Shown: positions 1 to 6,051 of the stretch, one piece after another
Numbering within the stretch: the stretch's first letter is position 1
How the letters are laid out: each line of letters begins with the position of its first letter
Origin: Ruminococcaceae bacterium UBA3451
Lineage (GTDB): Bacteria; Bacillota; Clostridia; Oscillospirales; Acutalibacteraceae
DNA: 6,161 nucleotides
Assembly (NCBI GenBank): GCA_002378845.1
Contig: DFRY01000039.1
Coordinates: 412 to 6,572 of the forward strand
Direction: 5' to 3'
The notes under the pieces: generated by a model
What the model saw: only the letters and a program-made list of their open reading frames with translations
The model's database searches: none
What the model was told of the DNA's origin: nothing
Position numbers and translations under genes: made by a program

Positions 1-8
1 CCTTTTCG

Positions 9-1253
9 TTATTTTTTATATGGCTTAGAGAATACCTCTAAGAACTGTTTGGAAAGCACATCGTATTCGTTGTGCTCCAAAATATATTTTTTGCCGCGCT
101 CCCCCATGGCCTGCAGTTCCTCTTTCGAAAGGGATGCCAGCTTCCCTGCCGCGTTTGCAATGGCAGTACTGTCCTCCGGCTCAATGGAAATGCCGCAGTC
201 CGCATCCGCTACCATGTCATTCGGCGCATCAATCGCGAAAATAACCGGTTTTGCCGCCATCATATAATCCATCAGTTTATTGGGGCTTACACCAAAACGG
301 AACAGCGGCTGGCGCTGTAAACCAACGTAAAGCGCATCCATCTGGTTCAGCAGTTCCGGCACTTGTCCTCGTTTAACCGGTTCCAAAAGTTCCACCGTAT
401 CGCCAAGCTTCCGGTCGATCACTTTCTTTTTCAGGCGTTCGCGTTCCGGCCCCGGGCCGACCAGCAATAGCTTAATTTTTTTATCGCGAAGCTTTTCTCC
501 TGCTTCCACAAAGCTGTCCAGCGCGTTGGCAATGCCGTGCGCTCCGGTATAGCCGATGAGAAAATATCCGTCGTCGTGATACTGCTTTAATTTGTCCGCA
601 TAAACCGGCGGATTGCCCATAGGCTGTTCCCAGTCGGCTTTCACGATTCCGTTCGGAACACAAACAAATTTTTCCGGCTTCAAGCCATGTTCTATCATGT
701 GCCCCTGTGCGTTCGGCAAAAGGGAAACCACATAATCGCTGTGTTTATAACAGTAATTTTCCGCCGCCTGCATCAGCATAATATACGGATGCCGCGGGCT
801 CATACCGCCAAGCTCAATCGGACTGAGCGGCCAAAGGTCGTGCACCTCGTAAATCAGCATGGCGCCGTACTTTTTTGCCAGCTTATGCGCCGGGTAAATG
901 TCGAGCGGGTAAGTGGAGGAAGCAATCACCGCGTCGGGTTTTCCCTGTGCCGCAATTTCCTCTTTGTATTGGTACAGGCCGTGCAGGAAAGAAAGCATAT
1001 TCTTGATTCTTCCCATGCCGTTTCCATGGTATTCGGGCCCGTCAATCCAAAAATAACGAACGCCGTCGAGCATTTGCTCCATTGTTTTTTTGCCCTGCAT
1101 GTCGGGATTTTTGGTACGCAGGTGCGAATAGGAACTAGCCACCATCGTTACCTTATGGCCAGCCTCGACCCAGCGCTTTGCCATAAAATACGGACGAAAC
1201 TCCATGCCGTGCAGGTTGGAGCCGGCGTAATGGTTAATATAGATGATATTCAT
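9..1253 (-). CDS. Family 4 glycosyltransferase, WbuB-like
   Basis: A 414-residue GT-B glycosyltransferase with no signal peptide or clear membrane segment, so cytoplasmic or membrane-associated. The N-terminus MNIIYINHYAGSNLHGMEFRP with later MVASSYSHLR (37-46) is the recognisable opening of WbuB-type enzymes, which add an N-acetylated sugar to lipid-linked O-antigen or capsule intermediates. YEVHDLWP (135-142) and PNGI (200-203) mark the acceptor-to-donor domain transition. GYTGAHGIANAL (234-245), VGPGPER (265-271) and FGVSPNKLMDYMMAAKPV (320-337) form the nucleotide-sugar-binding half. The classic E-x7-E motif is replaced by the SPNKLxDY form, which is usual in this subgroup. It follows wbpI by 29 bases with AAGGGG five bases before the ATG, so it belongs to the operon. 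Placement right after the epimerase resembles wlbD-wlbE in Bordetella and suggests ManNAc3NAcA as donor, but WbuB itself is linked to FucNAc and the substrate cannot be read from sequence. Confidence 0.85.
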   Translation of the reverse strand: MNIIYINHYAGSNLHGMEFRPYFMAKRWVEAGHKVTMVASSYSHLRTKNPDMQGKKTMEQMLDGVRYFWIDGPEYHGNGMGRIKNMLSFLHGLYQYKEEIAAQGKPDAVIASSTYPLDIYPAHKLAKKYGAMLIYEVHDLWPLSPIELGGMSPRHPYIMLMQAAENYCYKHSDYVVSLLPNAQGHMIEHGLKPEKFVCVPNGIVKADWEQPMGNPPVYADKLKQYHDDGYFLIGYTGAHGIANALDSFVEAGEKLRDKKIKLLLVGPGPERERLKKKVIDRKLGDTVELLEPVKRGQVPELLNQMDALYVGLQRQPLFRFGVSPNKLMDYMMAAKPVIFAIDAPNDMVADADCGISIEPEDSTAIANAAGKLASLSKEELQAMGERGKKYILEHNEYDVLSKQFLEVFSKPYKK

Positions 1254-1258
1254 AATTA

Positions 1259-1264
1259 CCCCTT
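1259..1264 (-). promoter_or_regulatory. Ribosome binding site of the glycosyltransferase gene
   Basis: AAGGGG five bases before the ATG at 1253, within the 29-base gap after the wbpI stop. It supports the start given. Confidence 0.7.
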
Positions 1265-1282
1265 ACATTCTGCAAAACAAAG

Positions 1283-2359
1283 TTAAGTCTTCGCCAAAGC
1301 GGCGGCAATTTTTTCGGATGCTTTTCCGTCACCGAACGGCATGCGTTCGTGCGCGGCCAGATCAACCTGCGTATGCATCGCTTTCTCGTATATATCTTCC
1401 GTGGTCAGCTGGGCAAGCACGTTCCAGCTGCCAACGAGCGTTTCCACCCACTCGGTTTCCTGCCGCAGCGTAATGCACGGCACGTTCATAAACCATGCTT
1501 CCTTCTGCAGCCCGCCGGAATCGGTAAGGACCTGACAAGCGCCGGAGGTGAGCAGCAGCATTTCCAAATAACCGACCGGGTCAATCAGCTTAATATTGCG
1601 GAAGCCGCACTTTGCGATTGCCTGTTCCGCAAGCGGACGGGTTCTGGGGTGAATGGGCAGTACAACCAGCTGAGGCAATTGCTCGAACGCACGGAAAATA
1701 CAGATGATTGCATCCAGTCCGCCGTCGGTGGTTTCCGCACGGTGCAGGGTTGCAAGGCGGTAATTTTTCGGTTCAATGCCAAGCTGACCGTAAATTGCGG
1801 TTTTACTGGGATTTTCCTGCGCCAGCTTTAAAAAGTGCAGAACGGAGTCCAGCATAACGTCGCCGCTCACGCTTACCCCTGCTGTAATGCCTTCCTTTTT
1901 CAGGTTGTCCACCGCCGTCTGCGTGGGGCAAAAGAGCCATTTGGAAATATGGTCGGTCAAAACACGGTTCTGTTCTTCCGGCATGCGCATGTTGTAGGAG
2001 CGCAGTCCGGCTTCTACGTGTGCCACGGGAATGTGCAGTTTAGAAGCCGCCAAAGCGCCCGCAAGCGTGGAATTGGTGTCGCCGTAAACCAGCATAACAT
2101 CCGGTTTTTCTTCCAGAATGACATCTTCAATTTTCATGAGCATTTCACCAGTCTGGTGGCCGTGCGAGCCGGAACCAACGCCCAAATTATAGGCGGGCTT
2201 CGGAATGGAAAGCTCCTCGAAAAATACGTCGGACATATTGCGGTCGTAGTGCTGGCCGGTATGAACGATCAATTCCGTACAAACCGGCTTCAGTGCCGCC
2301 GAAACGACCGAAGCTTTAATAAACTGCGGCCTTGCGCCGACTATGGTTACTATTTTCAT
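1283..2359 (-). CDS. wbpI: Non-hydrolysing UDP-sugar 2-epimerase, WbpI-like (UDP-GlcNAc3NAcA 2-epimerase)
   Basis: A 358-residue GT-B-fold epimerase of the WecB/MnaA/WbpI family. It opens MKIVTIVGARPQFIKAS; the VGARPQFIK form is typical of WbpI-like members, whereas WecB proteins usually have GTRPE. Other visible motifs are GDTNSTLAG (93-101), HVEAGLRS (114-121), MPEEQNR (126-132), LHRAE (205-209), PIHPRTRP (235-242), TDSGGLQKEA (279-288) and TEWVETLVG (302-310), covering the UDP-binding and active-site acid/His positions of the family. The predicted reaction is inversion at C2 of UDP-2,3-diacetamido-glucuronic acid to the manno form, the last step of the pathway. The longest frame begins at 2368, but its AAGGG sits directly against that ATG. 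From the ATG at 2359 the spacing is nine bases and the protein begins exactly as relatives do. It starts 12 bases after the wbpB stop. Ordinary UDP-GlcNAc to UDP-ManNAc epimerisation is the main alternative. Confidence 0.87.
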   Translation of the reverse strand: MKIVTIVGARPQFIKASVVSAALKPVCTELIVHTGQHYDRNMSDVFFEELSIPKPAYNLGVGSGSHGHQTGEMLMKIEDVILEEKPDVMLVYGDTNSTLAGALAASKLHIPVAHVEAGLRSYNMRMPEEQNRVLTDHISKWLFCPTQTAVDNLKKEGITAGVSVSGDVMLDSVLHFLKLAQENPSKTAIYGQLGIEPKNYRLATLHRAETTDGGLDAIICIFRAFEQLPQLVVLPIHPRTRPLAEQAIAKCGFRNIKLIDPVGYLEMLLLTSGACQVLTDSGGLQKEAWFMNVPCITLRQETEWVETLVGSWNVLAQLTTEDIYEKAMHTQVDLAAHERMPFGDGKASEKIAAALAKT

Positions 2360-2368
2360 GTCAGCCAT

Positions 2369-2373
2369 CCCTT
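2369..2373 (-). promoter_or_regulatory. Ribosome binding site of wbpI, deciding its start
   Basis: AAGGG overlapping the wbpB stop codon. It touches the first in-frame ATG (2368), leaving no spacer, but stands nine bases before the second ATG (2359). The second start is therefore favoured. Confidence 0.65.
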
Positions 2374-3472
2374 ATTTTATCTTTACGTCGTCGCTTGTCA
2401 TATCTAGCGTGGAGAAGCTGAGGTCATCAAACTTGACCGCGGTTCCGGTTTTTTGTGATTTATAAGCGGCAAGAATAATCTTCATTGCCTTAATCGCTTC
2501 CGTACCGCTTACGAGCGGGTCGGTATGCGTATTTACTGCGTTGATATAGTTTGCGTAAAGCATGGTGTGGCCGCTCCCATACACGTCTTTCGGATCGGTT
2601 CCGGCAAGTGCCGCAACTTTTTCATCCTGCTCCGCCGGCTTTTCAAAATTCCAGGTCTGCACACGGTTTACGGCTAAGCCGCCGATAACCGCCGCACCGG
2701 TGCCGCCGAAAATGGAAAGCGTTTCTTCCAGATTCTTCGGGAAAACGTCTGCGGTACCTTCCACAATACCGATTGCGCCGTTTTTAAAGCGAATCAGAAT
2801 TGCACCGAAGTCTTCCGCTTCTATGTCACGTAAATAGTTGCCCGTCATCGCCATAACGGTGTCCGGCTCGCCGCCGAGGCTCCACTGGAGAAGGTCAATG
2901 TCGTGAATGCACTGGTTCATGAGCGTGCCGCCGTCCTGTGCCCAGGTGCCGCGCCAAGGTGCCTGCACATAATACGGCATGCCGCGGTTCCAAAGAACGC
3001 GGGCGGTACCGTTGACCAGTTTGCCGAAACGGCCGTCGTCCAGCGCCTTGCGCAGTTCCTGAATTGGTGCGTTAAAACGGTTCTGGTGGCAAACGCCCAG
3101 CGTAACGCCGTGCTCCTTTGCCTCGCGGATCATCTGCTCGGCGTCGGCGGTGCTCAGTGCCATCGGTTTTTCAATTAAAACATTCTTCCCGTGGCGAATG
3201 CAGTACAGTGCAATTTCCGCATGGTAGCCGCTTTCGGTAGCAATGGCACAGCAGTCGATTTCCTGCTCGTCCAGCGCTTTTTTATAATCCGCATAAACCA
3301 GCGGCTTTGCTCCGGTACCCGCAAGGCAGTCTTCCGCTTTCTTTTCCGCGTTTTCCAAAACCGGGTCGCAAACAACGGCAAGCTCCATAATATCGTAATT
3401 TGTAATTGCGGCCGCTATGTGGTTTTTCGAAATTCTTCCGCAGCCAATCAGTGCAAATCTTAATTTTTTCAT
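2372..3472 (-). CDS. wbpB: Gfo/Idh/MocA oxidoreductase, WbpB/WlbA-like UDP-GlcNAcA 3-dehydrogenase
   Basis: A 366-residue NAD(P)-binding oxidoreductase. The N-terminal Rossmann motif GCGRISKNH is at 10-18. The family's EKP motif is at 101-103 with Lys102 a probable catalytic residue, and GVCHQNRFN is at 126-134. The block WRGTWAQDGGTLMNQCIHDID (from 173) is the WbpB/WlbA signature, with His190 the likely second catalytic residue. The family oxidises C3 of UDP-GlcNAc uronate to a ketone for WbpE; the bound NADH is recycled in many members by reducing 2-oxoglutarate to 2-hydroxyglutarate. Characterised WbpB/WlbA proteins are about 310-335 residues, so this one has about 30-50 extra, mostly in the insertion around 255-300 and a C-terminal tail after about 345. 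The start at 3472 has AAGGAG seven bases upstream. It is the only gene of the run preceded by a long (98-base) gap with hairpins. Family assignment is strong; the precise substrate is inferred from the cluster. Confidence 0.85.
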   Translation of the reverse strand: MKKLRFALIGCGRISKNHIAAAITNYDIMELAVVCDPVLENAEKKAEDCLAGTGAKPLVYADYKKALDEQEIDCCAIATESGYHAEIALYCIRHGKNVLIEKPMALSTADAEQMIREAKEHGVTLGVCHQNRFNAPIQELRKALDDGRFGKLVNGTARVLWNRGMPYYVQAPWRGTWAQDGGTLMNQCIHDIDLLQWSLGGEPDTVMAMTGNYLRDIEAEDFGAILIRFKNGAIGIVEGTADVFPKNLEETLSIFGGTGAAVIGGLAVNRVQTWNFEKPAEQDEKVAALAGTDPKDVYGSGHTMLYANYINAVNTHTDPLVSGTEAIKAMKIILAAYKSQKTGTAVKFDDLSFSTLDMTSDDVKIK

Positions 3473-3479
3473 TTGTATT

Positions 3480-3485
3480 CTCCTT
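3480..3485 (-). promoter_or_regulatory. Ribosome binding site of wbpB
   Basis: AAGGAG seven bases before the ATG at 3472, at the end of the 98-base gap and just downstream of the second hairpin (3499-3525). It leaves this ribosome site unpaired in the predicted fold. Confidence 0.8.
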
Positions 3486-3498
3486 AATATATGAGTAA

Positions 3499-3526
3499 GG
3501 GAAGCCGTTCAGAAAGCATCTTCCCC
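3499..3526 (-). other. Second, weaker hairpin before wbpB
   Basis: On the minus strand GGGAAG (3520-3525) can pair with CTTCCC (3499-3504), six base pairs plus one G-U, around a 15-base loop. It lies between the terminator-like hairpin and the wbpB ribosome site. Its G-rich arm can also pair with the TTCCCC arm of the first hairpin, and its CTTCCC arm with the GGGAA of the other, so the two structures are partly exclusive. A chance repeat of short G and C runs is possible. Confidence 0.3.
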
Positions 3527-3530
3527 ACAC

Positions 3531-3563
3531 AAAATTCCCCCGTCACTTTTCGAAACGGGGGAA
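3531..3563 (-). terminator. Hairpin with short T run after wbpA, possible leaky terminator
   Basis: Read on the minus strand, TTCCCCCGT and ACGGGGGAA form a perfect 9-bp GC-rich stem (arms 3555-3563 and 3535-3543) around an 11-base loop. It starts eight bases after the wbpA stop. Only four T residues follow before GTGTGGGG, so the U tract is short and termination would be partial at most. Because the same pathway continues downstream, it more likely tunes expression or protects the upstream mRNA end than ends the operon. The plus-strand reading has no T run after the stem. Confidence 0.5.
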
Positions 3564-3570
3564 ACAAAAA

Positions 3571-4890
3571 TTATAAGAGTTCGATGTTGGAACGGTCTGC
3601 AACATCCTTCATGGCGTTTCGGGTGTCGAAAACAGCCTTAGAAAGCTTTTGAATCCGATTATAGTCAAAGTTGGAATGCGCGGTACAAATCATTACGATG
3701 TCCGCATTTTTCAGCATGTCGTCGGTAAGCTCTTTTTCGCCGGTATGAATTTCACCCTTATGCTTGTATTCCGGAATATACGGATCGTAGAAAGTGGTGT
3801 CTGCGCCCTGCAGAATCAAATGGTCAATTACGTTCAGCGCCGGACTTTCACGGTAATCGTCAATATCCGCTTTATAAGCAACGCCGAGAACCAGCACCTT
3901 TGCGCCGTTCATGGCTGTTTTATTTTTGTTCAGAACCTTCATCGCACGGTCGACCACGTACTCCGGCATGCCGGTGTTGATTTCGCCAGAAGTCTCGATT
4001 AAACGGGTGTGGTAGTCAAACTCACGGGCTTTCCAGGTGAGGTAGAACGGGTCAAGCGGAATGCAGTGACCGCCGAGGCCCGGGCCCGGATAAAATGCCT
4101 GGAAGCCGTACGGCTTTGTTTTGGCCGCGTCGATAACTTCCCATACATTGATGCCCATACGGTTGCAGATGATTGCCATTTCATTGGCAAGGCCGATATT
4201 GATGTTGCGGTAGGTGTTTTCAAGCAGCTTTTCCATTTCGGCAACCGCCGGGGAGGAAACTTCGTACACGCCGCCTTCCAGCACATTGCGGTACAGCGCC
4301 GCGGCCACTTCCGTGGAATCGCCGCCGATGCCGCCGACCACCTTCGGGGTGTTCTTTGTTTTGTACTGCTTGTTGCCGGGATCAACACGCTCCGGTGAGA
4401 AGGCAAGGTAGAAATCTTCGCCGCATTTCAGGCCGTCCGCTTCGAGAATCGGCTTGAGCAGTTCTTCGGTGGGTCCGGGGTAAGTGGTGGATTCCAATAC
4501 AATGACCATACCCTTGTGTGTGTACTTTGCCACGGATTCGGTAGAACCCTTTACATAGCTGATGTCCGGCTGCTGGTACTTGTCGAGCGGAGTCGGAACG
4601 GCAATGGCAACCGCGTCAACATCCTTAATAAAAGAAAAATCGCTGGTTGCGGAAAGCTTGCCGCTTTCTACAACCTGTTTCAGGGTATCGCCGACAATGT
4701 CGCCGATATAATTGTGACCCGCGTTCACAAGCTCAACTTTTTTGGACTGTACGTCAAAACCGATGGTCTTGTAGCCCGCTTTTGCAAATTCCACTGCGAG
4801 CGGAAGGCCGACATAGCCCAAACCGACAATACCGACTACTGCGGACTTGTCCTTGATTTTATTCAGTAACTCTGCTTTTACGTTTGACAT
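3571..4890 (-). CDS. wbpA: UDP-N-acetylglucosamine 6-dehydrogenase (WbpA-like nucleotide-sugar dehydrogenase)
   Basis: A 439-residue member of the UDP-glucose/GDP-mannose dehydrogenase family, close to the roughly 436 residues of P. aeruginosa WbpA. It oxidises the C6 alcohol of UDP-GlcNAc to the carboxylate using two NAD+. From the chosen start, the Rossmann motif GLGYVGLP lies at about 23-30, STTYPG at 134-139, FSPERVDPG at 164-172, the helix with KLLENTYRN from Lys221 to Asn225, and GPGLGGHCIPLDP around 269-281 with catalytic Cys276. The C-terminal domain contains GVAYKADIDDYRESP (336-350). All expected catalytic residues are present. The longest frame starts at 4905, directly after the wbpE stop, but has no ribosome site. 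The ATG at 4890 has GAGGGG seven bases upstream and begins MSNVKAELL, so it is preferred. UDP-GlcNAc rather than UDP-Glc or UDP-ManNAc is inferred from the sequence style and the adjacent wbpB/E/I genes. A hairpin follows the stop. Confidence 0.9.
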   Translation of the reverse strand: MSNVKAELLNKIKDKSAVVGIVGLGYVGLPLAVEFAKAGYKTIGFDVQSKKVELVNAGHNYIGDIVGDTLKQVVESGKLSATSDFSFIKDVDAVAIAVPTPLDKYQQPDISYVKGSTESVAKYTHKGMVIVLESTTYPGPTEELLKPILEADGLKCGEDFYLAFSPERVDPGNKQYKTKNTPKVVGGIGGDSTEVAAALYRNVLEGGVYEVSSPAVAEMEKLLENTYRNINIGLANEMAIICNRMGINVWEVIDAAKTKPYGFQAFYPGPGLGGHCIPLDPFYLTWKAREFDYHTRLIETSGEINTGMPEYVVDRAMKVLNKNKTAMNGAKVLVLGVAYKADIDDYRESPALNVIDHLILQGADTTFYDPYIPEYKHKGEIHTGEKELTDDMLKNADIVMICTAHSNFDYNRIQKLSKAVFDTRNAMKDVADRSNIELL

Positions 4891-4897
4891 TGAATTT

Positions 4898-4903
4898 CCC
4901 CTC
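4898..4903 (-). promoter_or_regulatory. Ribosome binding site of wbpA, deciding its start
   Basis: GAGGGG seven bases before the ATG at 4890. It overlaps the G of the upstream in-frame ATG at 4905, which itself has no purine-rich site before it. This places the real start at 4890 and leaves a 15-base gap after wbpE. Confidence 0.75.
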
Positions 4904-4905
4904 AT

Positions 4906-6051
4906 TCATTTGATATTTTGAATCGCTTTAATCGTATTACAAATATAATCAATAACATCTTCCGTAATGTAGCCGTGCATCGGCAGGCTGAACACTGTTT
5001 TGCTGAGCGCTTCGCTGACAGGCAGGTCGCCCTCTTTGTAACCGAGGGAAGCGTAAACCTTCTGCAGGTGAAGCGGCATCGGGTAATAAACCATGGTCGG
5101 AACCCCCGCAGCCTTTAAGCCGTCCATCAGTGCCGTGCGCTGCTCTGCGCTTTCCGCTTTCAGGGTGTAATACCCAAAGCCGGAGAAAAAGCCTTCCTTT
5201 ACATTTACAACAGGAGTCTGGAACCGGTCGCCCAAAAGCTCCGCATAACGGGCAGCAGCCCAGTTGCGGTGCGCGGTTTCCTCGTCAAACGCGCGCAGTT
5301 TCGGCAGCAGGATTGCCGCCTGGAGCGTGTCGAGCCTCGCGTTTAAGCCAAGGCGTACATTTTCATATTTAAAGGAACCTTTTCCGTGAACGCGGATGGA
5401 AGTGAGAATGTGGTACATTTCTTCGTCATCCGTGAAAATGGCGCCGCCGTCGCCATAGCAGCCAAGTGCTTTCGCCGGAAAAAAGCTGGTTGCGGAAACG
5501 TCGCCAAAACTGCAGGCTTTTCGGCTGCCAATGGCGCCGCCAAAGCCCTGAGCCGCGTCTTCCATCAGGAACAGATCATATTTTTTGCAGATTGCTTCCA
5601 ATGCGATAAAATCAGCGGGCAAACCAAATAAATCTACCGCGATAACGGCCTTTGGTTTTAGTTTGCCCTCCTGAATCGTCTTTTCAATCTGTTTTTCAAG
5701 AAATTTTGGGTCAATATTAAAAGTATTTTCGTCCACATCGCAAAATACCGGTGTGGCACCCATAAGGCTAACGACCTCTGCGGTAGCAAAAAAGGTAAAG
5801 GCAGGAACAAACACTGCGTCGCCCGCACCGATTCCTTTGGCCATCAGGGGCATGCGCAATGCGTCGGTGCCGTTGCTGGTACTGACACAATACTTGCGGC
5901 CTGTATAGCTGCACAGCGCTTTTTCCAATTCTTCAACCTGCGGGCCGGAAATAAAATGGCAGCCTGCGATAACATCTGCTATCCCTTGGTCGATTTCCTT
6001 TTTTAAATGCTGATACTGCGCGCCGAGATCATTAAACTCTATTTTTTGCAT
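4906..6051 (-). CDS. wbpE: DegT/DnrJ/EryC1 PLP-dependent aminotransferase, WbpE-like UDP-3-keto-GlcNAcA 3-aminotransferase
   Basis: Full-length 381-residue fold-type I aminotransferase. Visible landmarks are STSNGTDAL (about 57-65, cofactor phosphate loop), MEDAAQGFGG (163-172, with Asp165 expected to contact the PLP ring nitrogen and Gln168 stacking region), SFFPAKALGCYGDGGA (189-204, with Lys194 the probable Schiff-base lysine), GLNARLDTLQAA (235-246) and YYPMPLH (322-328). The SFFP-x-K-x-LGCYGDGGA block is characteristic of WbpE/WlbC, which transfer an amino group from L-glutamate to C3 of the 3-keto UDP-GlcNAc uronate made by WbpB. The 2-oxoglutarate released is used by WbpB in several species to reoxidise its NADH. 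The start at 6051 is supported by AGGAGG eleven bases upstream. The gene directly follows the acetyltransferase and precedes the dehydrogenase. The family is certain; the exact keto-sugar substrate is inferred from neighbours, and a 4-keto-sugar aminotransferase is the main alternative. It acts in the cytoplasm. Confidence 0.88.
   Translation of the reverse strand: MQKIEFNDLGAQYQHLKKEIDQGIADVIAGCHFISGPQVEELEKALCSYTGRKYCVSTSNGTDALRMPLMAKGIGAGDAVFVPAFTFFATAEVVSLMGATPVFCDVDENTFNIDPKFLEKQIEKTIQEGKLKPKAVIAVDLFGLPADFIALEAICKKYDLFLMEDAAQGFGGAIGSRKACSFGDVSATSFFPAKALGCYGDGGAIFTDDEEMYHILTSIRVHGKGSFKYENVRLGLNARLDTLQAAILLPKLRAFDEETAHRNWAAARYAELLGDRFQTPVVNVKEGFFSGFGYYTLKAESAEQRTALMDGLKAAGVPTMVYYPMPLHLQKVYASLGYKEGDLPVSEALSKTVFSLPMHGYITEDVIDYICNTIKAIQNIK

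Noticed and set aside
1..8. Purine run GAAAAGG on the minus strand just after the glycosyltransferase stop, possibly the ribosome site of another operon gene.
   Set aside because: Only eight bases remain before the window edge, so no following start codon can be seen.
687..2407. A chain of plus-strand reading frames (687-1286, 1349-1831, 1835-2407) opposite the glycosyltransferase and epimerase genes.
   Set aside because: They lie antisense to strongly conserved enzymes, show no recognisable motifs and lack convincing ribosome sites; they are by-products of codon use on the real strand.
3486..3520. A possible promoter before wbpB, with TATATT near 3488 as a -10 box.
   Set aside because: No acceptable -35 hexamer lies 16-18 bases upstream (TTTCTG is a poor match), and the -10 box would nearly overlap the ribosome site, leaving almost no leader.
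3282..3530. An 82-codon minus-strand frame covering the hairpin gap and the start of wbpB, considered as a leader peptide.
   Set aside because: No ribosome site precedes it, it runs deep into wbpB in the wrong frame, and its sequence partly echoes wbpB out of frame.
3999..4406. A 135-codon minus-strand frame inside wbpA in another reading frame.
   Set aside because: Its protein is a low-complexity, Arg/Ser/Pro-rich frame-shifted shadow of the dehydrogenase; the real frame is intact throughout.
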